Shown in pieces: positions 53,201 through 61,101 of a DNA stretch of 64,000 bases. The stretch spans positions 3,286,001-3,350,000 of the forward strand of contig OX595991.1 of the NCBI GenBank assembly GCA_951394045.1. The letters run 5' to 3'. The notes beneath the pieces are model-generated. The model saw only the letters and a program-made list of their open reading frames with translations, was not told the origin of the DNA and ran no database searches. Source of the DNA: Nitzschia sp. DOCU1 (taxonomy: Eukaryota; Bacillariophyta; Bacillariophyceae; Bacillariales; Bacillariaceae). Made by a program: the position numbers and the translations under genes. Positions within the stretch are counted from its first letter, which is position 1. Each line of letters begins with the position of its first letter.

Positions 53201-56160
53201 TCGATACAATCCATCAATACCGGTTTGACTTGCTCATGTAGCATGTCTTTCAGCATCAAAATTACCGAGTCTAGCGGTATTCGTACCATTTCTCCTTGCT
53301 CAAATTCATCCATGTACTGTTCATAAGCTTTGCGGGTATAAAGACGATAGACATTACCAGGCCGCAATCGTCCCGTACGGCCCGCACGCTGGGTGGCACT
53401 GGCCTTGGAAATCCAACAGGGCAAAAGAATCTGCCGATGGCTTGCCTCATTGTACATGATTTGTCGGCAAAGTCCCAAACAAATGACATGGTCGACCGCG
53501 GGCAAGGTCACAGACGACTCGGCAGCATTGGTAGCGATAATGACTTTTACTTCATTCGGCTCTGGTGCATCAAATGCCCCCATTTGTTCCTCGAACGGTA
53601 CGTCAGAATGAATCGGATAGCATATATAGTCGATTCCTGGACGATACATTTTTTCAATCGCTTCGGTAATGGCAATGATTTCATTCATCCCTGGAACAAA
53701 AATAAGAACCGACGAACCAGGTACACCGACAATGGTAGTTAGCCGGGCCGCCAATCCAAATCGTTTGGACAACTCGGCTTGAGAAGGGGCTGAATTGCAT
53801 CGTTTGGTCTCGCATTCCTTTTGAATTGCCTTGGCGGCCTGAAGTTCGTACGGAGGTAGCTTGAATTGCATCCAAAGATCTTCCACAAAGAATTCTTGAA
53901 TCGGAAAGCGACGCACTCCAACATGAATAGGATCCGATGGCACGTTAAAATATTCCTTGTAAAGTTTCGTGGCCAGCGTTGCCGACATGAGCACCAATCG
54001 AATCTTGTCGTTTCGATCCAAAAGCCGTCGACACAACAAGCAAAGTATATCCGTATCGACCGATCGTTCATGTACTTCGTCAATAATGAGATGTGTCACG
54101 TTGTCAAATCGTTCCGGGTGGTTAGCTAGCAGCCGCGTCAAGTATCCCGTGGTTACAAACCATGCTTGCGTCTTGTGGCTCTCATACTCTCTATAGCCAT
54201 GCCCCATGCGCAATGCAAATTTATCTCCATGCTGGGGTTCGCACGATCGGACTCGTTCTACCAAGGCCTTAGCGGCAATTCGACGGGGCTGAGAAATGAA
54301 CATTTTGATCTTGGGCAAGGCGGGTTCTGGAGAAGGAGCATCGAGAATCATAATGGGTACGCGAGAAGACTTGCCGCATCCCGTTTCGCCGTGAATGATA
54401 GTGACGCGTTGGTTTTGAATCGTTTCTAGGATCGTGTCTTGGTGTTCATCAATAGGCAAGACTGGTCGTTCTTCTTGGACCATGGGAGTTGTTGGAGGAA
54501 TTACCACGCCGTCATTCCTGTCGTCATTGACCTCAACGTCGTCGTCTCCTCCCAGTAGCATGCTATCCAAAAGGGCATGGAATTTCCAGTGATTCATGAC
54601 GGCATCCAAAGGTCTCTGCCATTGCCATGATGACTGAATAGCACGTGCGATGCAAACATCCATAATAAAAGCGGCTTGTACATGATTCCAACGGGGTCGT
54701 CCTCCGTTTCCTTTTAATGCGAGTACATGGGAAGGAATGGTAGTTGCCAGGATGGATGCCTGATAGGCATCTAAATGCTCTTGTTGAAAGACAACTGGTG
54801 TACCATCATCAGTGCTGCGATTGCGTTGCACGTCAATATAGGCTTGTAGACATCGAACTACGGCCGCTTGTACGGACATGTCCGAAAGTGACAAGACAGC
54901 TAGATCCAGTGGCAGGTTCTTGGGAAAGGAAATGACGCGCAAATCCTCATCGACTTGCTCCAGCGGATCATTGCTGCTACTACTGCTACTGTCCTCATCA
55001 TCCGTATCTTCCAAAAATGCCGTTACGTCTTGTAAATTGTACAAGGCACGTACATAGTCCAATTCGATAGCGCCGTCTTTGGTTTTGGATTCCAGTTTGT
55101 ACTCGTCGTCGTCTTGGGATTGTAGATGCAATATTTTCTTGTGAATGACGTCTTGAAAATCTTGTTTTCCTGTAGTGAAATGTGAAGGAATTTGGAGAGT
55201 AATGGGATCCACATAGTCATTTCCCAGTAGCAGAGCAAGTTCCACCATTTGTGAATCTTGCAACCCCAGGGCTTGTGCTAATCGACGACGTGTCCAACAT
55301 ACTACATGAATGTTGGTTGTAGTAGTTTGTGATTGCTGAATGTACATTCCACTCATTGGCACATATTGAATATCCTTGTAAAACATAAAGTCGGAATCTT
55401 GTCCCAGCACGTACGCGGTCGAGTCCCCGGATGCCGCTCGTGCCAACTCGACATCGGCTTCTTCCTGACACGAAATCATTTCGATAGTACTACCTTCTTG
55501 TTGCAACAAAGTCAAGACTTGTCGGACCACACTAGTCACTAATCTTGGAGAAGGAAAGTAGCGCGATAAATGACAAAGTGGCTCGGTAGATTTCATGGGC
55601 AACGTGCCATGTCGACAATACGACTCGAGACATGCCCACGCGTTGTGTTCTTGAGTTCGTCGCTTTTGACGAGTGCGCGTCTTGAATCGTTGTTGGCGTG
55701 ACGGTCCGTCCCAGTAGCACACTGTGTGAAAGTGTCGCAGTGCAGTAACAAACTCCACTGTAACCTGACGCAGCAAGTCGAGTGGCATCATGGTGGGAAG
55801 AGCTTGCGAGACAAGACTGGAACTTGATGTTGTTGATGCGGCAAGGGATTGGACGGTCGGACATGATGTCGTCGTCGTTGCGGTACGACGAACGGCACCA
55901 CTAGCCGCTACAAGCGATTGCACATGTCTCGCAAATGCTACTTGATAGAGAAAGTAGGCCAGTCCATTGCCATCCACCAAGAGCTTGGAATTGAGAGGCA
56001 GCACTTGCAGAGGCGGAGAGGCAGCAGCAGCGGCAACTTGAAAGGCCATGGAAGGATTCCATGACTCAAACAATCGAGTCGAACAACCGCAACCACCACC
56101 CCCAGTAGAAGGAAGCAGCTTTTGTTCCTGCAGGAACGTAGTAATGCCATGGACTCCCAT
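50233..56160 (-). CDS. Asteroid/XPG-type nuclease fused to a DEAH/DExH RNA helicase
   Basis: 1975 residues from the Met at 56160 (MGVHGITTF, the usual FEN/XPG/Asteroid start); the frame runs open to 56259. The N-terminal nuclease (about 1-330) keeps its acidic residues: Asp63 (LVDGNGLAY), Asp151 (YWDGP), Glu233/Glu234/Asp236 (CQEEADVEL), Asp255/Asp257 (GQDSDF) and Asp315 (GNDYVD). After a spacer with acidic stretches comes a DHX-type helicase: GETGCGKSS (about 590), DEVHERSVDTD (about 692), a SAT motif, ATNAAESSVTLP, and QRAGRTGRLRPG (about 921). HA2/OB-like and then unassigned C-terminal regions follow to 1975. It would act on structured nucleic acid by unwinding and cutting; RNA is the likelier substrate given the helicase family. 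One open frame, with no intron, supports a real fusion. Confidence 0.9.
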   Translation of the reverse strand: MGVHGITTFLQEQKLLPSTGGGGCGCSTRLFESWNPSMAFQVAAAAASPPLQVLPLNSKLLVDGNGLAYFLYQVAFARHVQSLVAASGAVRRTATTTTSCPTVQSLAASTTSSSSLVSQALPTMMPLDLLRQVTVEFVTALRHFHTVCYWDGPSRQQRFKTRTRQKRRTQEHNAWACLESYCRHGTLPMKSTEPLCHLSRYFPSPRLVTSVVRQVLTLLQQEGSTIEMISCQEEADVELARAASGDSTAYVLGQDSDFMFYKDIQYVPMSGMYIQQSQTTTTNIHVVCWTRRRLAQALGLQDSQMVELALLLGNDYVDPITLQIPSHFTTGKQDFQDVIHKKILHLQSQDDDEYKLESKTKDGAIELDYVRALYNLQDVTAFLEDTDDEDSSSSSSNDPLEQVDEDLRVISFPKNLPLDLAVLSLSDMSVQAAVVRCLQAYIDVQRNRSTDDGTPVVFQQEHLDAYQASILATTIPSHVLALKGNGGRPRWNHVQAAFIMDVCIARAIQSSWQWQRPLDAVMNHWKFHALLDSMLLGGDDDVEVNDDRNDGVVIPPTTPMVQEERPVLPIDEHQDTILETIQNQRVTIIHGETGCGKSSRVPIMILDAPSPEPALPKIKMFISQPRRIAAKALVERVRSCEPQHGDKFALRMGHGYREYESHKTQAWFVTTGYLTRLLANHPERFDNVTHLIIDEVHERSVDTDILCLLCRRLLDRNDKIRLVLMSATLATKLYKEYFNVPSDPIHVGVRRFPIQEFFVEDLWMQFKLPPYELQAAKAIQKECETKRCNSAPSQAELSKRFGLAARLTTIVGVPGSSVLIFVPGMNEIIAITEAIEKMYRPGIDYICYPIHSDVPFEEQMGAFDAPEPNEVKVIIATNAAESSVTLPAVDHVICLGLCRQIMYNEASHRQILLPCWISKASATQRAGRTGRLRPGNVYRLYTRKAYEQYMDEFEQGEMVRIPLDSVILMLKDMLHEQVKPVLMDCIEPPKMKTIDKSFESLHHWNFLTEPNDEAEITNLGTFVTALGIDLMLGSFIGLGIQFGVAAEAIEMAAVMSFPKTPFQISNPLFHDPAKFNEIGSNSYVAKCHFDANLYSEPLALMNALWDYHVAPNRSHFCSFYRLAHARMSQLYSTRNNLRKRVADFLGINEDKLQAASPPVHMPHYKLVILRVLKLWVFSETVVECVPTKLNTSTDGSVTIKVERKKNPVSRKELDQILQKERHPYRIIESRDVQGNGMVCDDQDREFLLMESVETIQGRLISYMCETGIDAFILKHGEHSFAYFKDGMDGKPSLRSAIHWVGAMGESKLLQAESNPDIKRRGVLERKCGMWKVVYSAETTSATNGTSNSCILFRRLYTGGNFDLESFLAQALGNGEISSLIGFDFCASNSKKRSKKKATNSMFQFYCKGDCGLISNRDLQDLLASHSAEILNATTRCGQVITFEKRQPRPLLFKGKGNEVMATGMTSEISSWNRPLLEDIPEAARLVSVLASGQRKGGHRLRFPVENSDDPEASVDVFLAHEETLVSRRWRRLGGDRQVWVQEDTVSASATSTTLPLFACCANALEVNGGSMKVEGMTLLPPNPLFILICHLAFGLLPETGPFKESHFQLLIRGMAWLKKRMDMAATVEAHRFDENEAIQRLENALDFHDDCKAMGEALVCFPERIKALCELFSGLDDYEIPLPETPDERALTTENLVEWQQERKARIQTPAPALAKQNGRLDNKVLENGEAQSALETIALSVKQTPHQATNVLPPSFTPTPKKSTTWHILRTFDETTQENARRLFATTLDSGTQVSATDFPSTNVLSLLFERLSETQSHGRTANGSSQELNFSVDLDSPCWEIIVYTDEIGQLFYQANFKSDAVPLTKLLNRSNKKLGLPKWMKKHSRPHTIQDAKACVPPGVPCPEPKVVFLSNHRPALAFYSIEVALRMEAAFYLERQFAVASNSIILHWFHHGLDQMVDILAKTFSPDVSSC

Positions 56161-56936
56161 GGTTATTATTGTGATGTGTGATGGAGAGTCGAGTATCAGG
56201 ACAGCCATCCAAAACGAGAAATTGAAGGTTGGCAGCAGGTTTTTGAGAATGAAGAGCAAGGACGAAGCCGGCGGAAGATGTGACGTCAGAAGTTCGTGCA
56301 GACAATCGAATCAGTCATTTGATGACAGTTCGGTCCATCATCCGTCCGCAGCGGGAAGATGTGACGTCATGAGTTTCGGTCGATTTAGTCATCCTGTAAC
56401 GACCCGGCGTCATCGTTGCAATGGTTGTGAATCATGTAGGATGAGATATGGCACTCTATTTCATTGGAACTCACCACCATTACTGCCGGGAGATTCAAAC
56501 TGACATAAAGATTACGGCCGGGATGCAAGAGGGTTGGAATGTCTTCGATGATTGCAATAAAGATGACGAAACAGTTAGGGAGTTAAGGCGTTTTCTCTTT
56601 GACAACCAACATGGCCTCGACGACGTCGAGCACTTATGCTTATTTGGCCGCAACTACAACGAGTCTATTCAATGATCCTTAAAAATACAACACAGAGGAA
56701 TTCGTATGTTTGTTACAGGAAGCTCTTTGATATCTACTAGCAGCCGAGATTGCTATTGGGACGTGGCTGCTGGTTCTCCCGACAAAACTCGACGGCAGAG
56801 CATCTGGGGGAAGAATGCCAGGAGAAGAACTATACCGATGCAACTCTAGTACGAAACCTTTATGCTGGTCCCCAATAAAAACCTACCAGCATTCCTTTTG
56901 TGGCCATGATCCAAACGAACAGTCATCTAGACTTTT
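56161..56936. other. Upstream region of the nuclease-helicase gene
   Basis: It holds two TGACGTCA sites in matching contexts (see separate entry). A 75-codon ORF on the plus strand (56448-56675) is acidic and has no recognised domain; I do not call it. Confidence 0.45.
56272..56369. promoter_or_regulatory. Paired TGACGTCA sites in a repeated context
   Basis: GGAAGATGTGACGTCA occurs ending at 56288 and again ending at 56369, an 81-bp spacing, 120-210 bp before the start codon of the nuclease-helicase gene. The octamers are at 56281-56288 and 56362-56369. Two like-oriented copies with shared flanks are more telling than single palindromes. They are candidate bZIP sites. Confidence 0.5.
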
Positions 56937-57758
56937 CTACAATGTGATTTTGTTTCTTCTTTTGGGCGTCACGATGACAAACGATGCTGCTAGACGTTCT
57001 CCTTGAATGAAATCATTTCGGAAAAGATTGATGTCCAGGGACATTAATCCCTTTTTTGGAAGCCTACTTGGGGGTATTTGGAACAAGACTTGCATGCGAG
57101 CAACTGATATGCAGACACGTGCATCTTCTTCTGCACAGTTTCTTAAAAGGGGGTGTAGTACGACTTGCTGCTGCTTGGTGGTAAAGGCGGAGTCTTGTAT
57201 TGTATATTCGGGCTCGCGGTGTTGAGGGCCGAACAGGGAGTCGATAAGGTAGCGTCCTAGCGCCGCCTTAAATTGCAGTTGGTTGAGACAAAAGTTGCCG
57301 TCGAGACGCGAGGACTCCTCGAGGCCCTTTTTGTCGACGCACCCAATGCCCGCCCACCAGCGACGACAACACCCAAAGCGAAGGTTCGTTTCATGGTACT
57401 GTGTTCGATGGTATCTTTTTTGATGGTTGCTCCGTAATCGGGTGTATTGTTTGTATAAGGCAATGCATTGAAGAAGAATGGGTTGAGCATATAGTTGTGG
57501 TACCGAATCTAATACCAAGGTTACTTCGATATTATCAAATGGCGCAAGAATCATGGGGTCGTCTTGTAGCCGCGCTAAATATACTTCATTGCAATGATTG
57601 AATGTCGCGACAAGAATGGCCAAACCGGTGGCTCTCCAAACTTTCGTATCGTACTCGTCAAAGTCATCGAACGCCCACGTAAGCGTTCCCGCCGATTTCA
57701 AAGCACCGCCTGGCGCGTCCGTTAATGGCGATAACCTACCGATAGGAAATGCAATCAT
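56937..57758 (-). CDS. Unrecognised 273-aa protein
   Basis: An open frame of 273 codons is unlikely by chance here, but no family is recognised. The N-terminal part reads like a folded domain (LTWAFDDFDEYDTKVWRATG, then a hydrophobic helix and FDNIEVTLVLDSVPQLYA). The middle has several Cys and Trp (FGCCRRWWAGIGC). The end is basic. It has no signal peptide. The gene may be part of a longer gene disrupted upstream, or a transposon-derived piece. It is transcribed away from the tandem repeat at 57869. Confidence 0.45.
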   Translation of the reverse strand: MIAFPIGRLSPLTDAPGGALKSAGTLTWAFDDFDEYDTKVWRATGLAILVATFNHCNEVYLARLQDDPMILAPFDNIEVTLVLDSVPQLYAQPILLQCIALYKQYTRLRSNHQKRYHRTQYHETNLRFGCCRRWWAGIGCVDKKGLEESSRLDGNFCLNQLQFKAALGRYLIDSLFGPQHREPEYTIQDSAFTTKQQQVVLHPLLRNCAEEDARVCISVARMQVLFQIPPSRLPKKGLMSLDINLFRNDFIQGERLAASFVIVTPKRRNKITL

Positions 57759-58378
57759 CCCAACTGCTTCGCTGCGTATTGGAATCTAAATAAAATGGCG
57801 TCACGGCTGCCTCGCACATACAAAAGGAAGCGCGGATTCCACTGCGTTTTGAAAAATACACAGGTATCGTATTGATACTAAGATCCCGCGTTGCCTGCGT
57901 TCATCCGTTGCGCCCTTGGCTAAATAATAGAGGCAGTAGCAGATTCGAACGTCCCATCACTATCAGCAAAACAGATCGCAGGAACTACAGCATGATGTCG
58001 TCTGCATCGCTCATGTCGTTGAATATGCCTACGAATAAAATGCTGTTGATAGTGAAGTAAGACGAAAAAACTTTTCATGTAAAGAGGTATTGATACTAAG
58101 ATCCCGCGTTGCCTGCGTTCGTCCGTTGCGCCCTTGGCTAAATTATAGAGGCAGTATCAGATTCGAACGTCCCATCACTATCAGCAAAACAGATCGCAGG
58201 AACTACAGTATGATGCCGTCTGCATCGCTCATGTCGTTGAATATGCCTACGAATAAAATGCTGTTGATAGTGAATAAAAACGAAAAAACTTTTCATGTAA
58301 AATGCCAGCACCTCATAGCACTGTAGTTTTGATTGTGGCCACGATAAATCGATCCGGGGAAACGAGCAAGATACGAAA
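57759..58378. other. Intergenic region made up mostly of a tandem duplication
   Basis: This is the shared upstream region of the unrecognised minus-strand ORF and of the SKPS-repeat gene. Most of it is the two-unit repeat listed separately; about 76 bp separate the second unit from the start codon at 58379. Confidence 0.6.
57869..58302. repeat. 218-bp tandem duplication upstream of the SKPS-repeat gene
   Basis: Units 57869-58084 and 58087-58302 start gtattgatactaagatcccg and end cgaaaaaacttttcatgtaaa. They differ at only a handful of positions (for example ttcatccg/ttcgtccg, taaataatag/taaattatag, gatgtcgtc/gatgccgtc, gaagtaagac/gaataaaaac). The second unit ends 76 bp before the ATG at 58379, so the duplication likely doubled part of the promoter or 5' UTR. 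A short ORF beginning MILRSRVACV is present in both units but truncates differently. Confidence 0.92.
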
Positions 58379-60688
58379 ATGGTGAAAGTTGTTGCTTTCT
58401 TTCGTGCCCCCTTGCTTGCCATGATACTTCTTGGCATGGGGCATCATAGTGCCTCTGCCGATAATATCACCAAGGAAAAAAAATCTGAACAATATCCAGA
58501 CGACCCCTCTCTTGCAGTTGCAGAGCGAGACTTCTTGAAAAGCGAGGGAATCGAACAAGAAAAACAAGAGGTTCCTACCCCCGAAGAAGAGCTCCGCGCG
58601 ATCTTACGTCAAGGACATCGAGACGAGGAGAGAAATTTGGTCAATGGCGATGAAGACGGAACTCTCCCTACGTCGTGGAGTCATAACTCAAAGCTTCTCT
58701 ACCATGCAAATGGGATTATCGCCATGATGAGCAATTCTGACCCTTGCGTCAAAGCCTCGAAGAAAAGCCAAGGTGTGGATAAACGGCGGGATCTCGCGTC
58801 GTCAGGCAGTAAGCGAGGGTCAGACGAGAAAGAACGTTCGGCTCAGCACTACGTTCGAAGAGTCCTTTCCAATGCTGATCAGATCGGGGCATCCCTTTAT
58901 GATCGCACCCGATCGGATTATCTTTCTTCTCTTGGTGCCAAGAGCAGCAAAGGAGCAAAGGCCAGCAAAAGTTGCGGCGACCTCGGTGGCGGTGATGAAT
59001 CTGTTGAGCCCTCGTTGAATCCCTCGTCCGAGCCCTCGGAGATACCCTCGTCTGAGCCTTCGAAATCGTCGATGCCCTCGTTGATTCCCTCGTCCGAGCC
59101 CTCGAAATCGTCAATGCCATCCAGCTCGAAGATGCCATCGTCTGAGCCTACAGAAACGCCTGAGCCTTCGGTGTCGTCGGAACCCTCAATGGTGCCGTCT
59201 GCCGAGCCTAGCCTTGAGCCATCCAAGTCTTCAAAGCCAAGTCAGAAGCCGAGCGAGGAGCCTTCGATGGAGCCAAGCGTAGAGCCTTCCAAATCATCAA
59301 AGCCTAGTTCTGAGCCATCCAAGTCTTCAAAGCCAAGTACGGAGCCCAGTGCGGAACCTTCGAAATCATCAAAGCCGAGTAGGCAGCCAAGCGATGAGCC
59401 ATCCAAAAAGCCCTCTAGACAGCCATCGGATGAGCCTAGTTCTGAGCCATCCAAATCTTCAAAACCGAGCACGGAGCCAAGCGAGGAGCCCTCGCTGGAG
59501 CCAAGCGAGGAGCCTTCCAAATCATCCCGGCCAAGCACCGAACCTTCAAAGTCGTCAAAGCCGAGTAGGCAGCCGTCTGACGAGCCTAGTTCTGAGCCAT
59601 CCAAATCTTCAAAACCGAGCACGGAGCCAAGCGAGGAGCCCTCGCTAGAGCCAAGTGCGGAGCCCTCCAAATCATCCAGGCCAAGCACGGAACCTTCAAA
59701 GTCGTCAAAGCCGAGTAGGCAGCCAAGCGACGAGCCATCCAAAAAGCCCTCTAGACAGCCATCGGATGAGCCTAGCTCCGAGCCATCCAAGTCCTCAAAA
59801 CCGAGCAAGGAGCCAAGTGTGGAGCCCTCGCTGGAGCCGAGCGGCGAGCCGTCCAAATCATCAAAGCCTAGTCGGGTTCCTAGTTCGGAGCCTTCACTGG
59901 AGCCAAGCGCGGAACCTTCCAAATCATCAAAGCCAAGTAGGCAACCAAGCGATGAGCCAAGTTTGAAGCCATCCAGCAAGCCGTCCCGTCAGCCCTCCGA
60001 CGAGCCAAGCGCGGAACCTTCAAAGTCGTCAAAGCCGAGTAGGCAGCCAAGCGATGAGCCATCCAAAAAGCCCTCTAGACAGCCATCGGATGAGCCTAGC
60101 TCCAAGCCGAGTAGGCAGCCGAGCGATGAGCCTAGCTCCAAGCCGAGTAGGCAGCCGAGCGATGAGCCATCCCGCAAGCCCTCTAGACAGCCATCCGACG
60201 AACCAAGTGCGAGGCCATCCCGCAAGCCAACGCCACCTCCAACCGCTCCCTGCATTAGCACTCCTGGCGGCAGTTGTCAAACGACTTCCTGTTGCACTGG
60301 ACTAACCTGCGGCACCGGCAACAAATGCTGCATTCCAGGCGGCAGTTCTGGTTGTGGCACTAATAATAATGCCTGTTGCGTTGGAACCTGCAACACTGGC
60401 AAATGCTGCGTTGCTAACGGCTCCAATTGTCCAGGCCCAACTACAACAGGGCCGGATTCTGGGTGCTGCAGTGGACAGTGTAGAGGTGGCAAATGCTGCG
60501 ATACCGGAGTTGCAAAGTGCAATAGTGATAACGACTGTTGCAGTGGGAGCTGCACCGGCACCAACCCTAATAAAGCATGTACCGCCTTCACTCGCAGTGA
60601 TGGTCTGTTCGGGTTGGGATTATTCGATGGTGGTGACAGAAGACTCGAGGAGGACAGCGAGGACCTCCCGGCCTTCATGCAGTTGTAG
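58379..60688 (+). CDS. Secreted SKPS/EPS-repeat protein with Cys-rich C-terminal domain
   Basis: 769 residues. A signal peptide ([19 protein letters not shown], to about 28) leads to a charged pro-region with basic cleavage-like sites (KRRDL, RRVL). A Lys/Ser stretch follows ([10 protein letters not shown]), resembling silaffin-type peptides. Next is a domain of about 410 residues (about 213-620) built from short units such as [18 protein letters not shown] and KKPS, dominated by Ser, Pro, Glu and Lys. Four Cys-rich modules of the C-CC-C-CC pattern (24 Cys in all, about 625-735) resemble small disulphide knots. The tail is acidic and includes RRLEED, an R-x-L site of the kind cut in diatom biosilica proteins. 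The layout fits a cell-wall, silica-associated or adhesive extracellular protein. Function is inferred, not shown. Confidence 0.85.
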   Translation: MVKVVAFFRAPLLAMILLGMGHHSASADNITKEKKSEQYPDDPSLAVAERDFLKSEGIEQEKQEVPTPEEELRAILRQGHRDEERNLVNGDEDGTLPTSWSHNSKLLYHANGIIAMMSNSDPCVKASKKSQGVDKRRDLASSGSKRGSDEKERSAQHYVRRVLSNADQIGASLYDRTRSDYLSSLGAKSSKGAKASKSCGDLGGGDESVEPSLNPSSEPSEIPSSEPSKSSMPSLIPSSEPSKSSMPSSSKMPSSEPTETPEPSVSSEPSMVPSAEPSLEPSKSSKPSQKPSEEPSMEPSVEPSKSSKPSSEPSKSSKPSTEPSAEPSKSSKPSRQPSDEPSKKPSRQPSDEPSSEPSKSSKPSTEPSEEPSLEPSEEPSKSSRPSTEPSKSSKPSRQPSDEPSSEPSKSSKPSTEPSEEPSLEPSAEPSKSSRPSTEPSKSSKPSRQPSDEPSKKPSRQPSDEPSSEPSKSSKPSKEPSVEPSLEPSGEPSKSSKPSRVPSSEPSLEPSAEPSKSSKPSRQPSDEPSLKPSSKPSRQPSDEPSAEPSKSSKPSRQPSDEPSKKPSRQPSDEPSSKPSRQPSDEPSSKPSRQPSDEPSRKPSRQPSDEPSARPSRKPTPPPTAPCISTPGGSCQTTSCCTGLTCGTGNKCCIPGGSSGCGTNNNACCVGTCNTGKCCVANGSNCPGPTTTGPDSGCCSGQCRGGKCCDTGVAKCNSDNDCCSGSCTGTNPNKACTAFTRSDGLFGLGLFDGGDRRLEEDSEDLPAFMQL

Positions 60689-61101
60689 TCATTGCGGTTA
60701 TGGACCGACCGATGACGCTTGTGAAAATGATAGTAGTAGTAGTCAATTAAAGTAAATTAAAAGAGCATGCATGTTGATGTTTTGTCGCTGTGGCTCGCAA
60801 GAGAAACAAACCAAAGCTTTTGAGCTTTCGGCGCCGCTATCGTACGTCCGTCTGTCCTTCGTCCTCTGTTCTGTATAGTACCTTTTGCCATGTCGCACGA
60901 GGCCAATAGATCTTCCGAATTCAGCTCAAGCGCGAAGTTTTGATTCACTCGATCAATTTGTGAACTATTAATTCACCGATAATAACGGTGCTTCGCAATC
61001 CCTATTTGAACAAACTGTCGTAAAACCAAATGCTATCAAAAGAATGGCTATTAATGCTAGAGCTCTATTTGTTCAAGGCCCGACAATATGCCCGGTCTTC
61101 T
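60689..61101. other. Convergent intergenic region
   Basis: It lies between the 3' ends of the SKPS-repeat gene and the R3H gene. It contains a tagtagtagtag tract and A-rich sequence at 60730-60765. No gene. Confidence 0.5.

Noticed and set aside
57930..57970. agattcgaac phrase in both 218-bp units resembling a tRNA T-loop
   Set aside because: The flanking bases do not form a T-stem on either strand and no acceptor or anticodon arm is present.
59242..59979. 245-codon minus-strand ORF rich in Gly, Ser, Leu and Asp
   Set aside because: It is the mirror frame of the SKPS repeats; repetitive DNA keeps all frames open. The plus-strand product has a signal peptide and the Cys modules.
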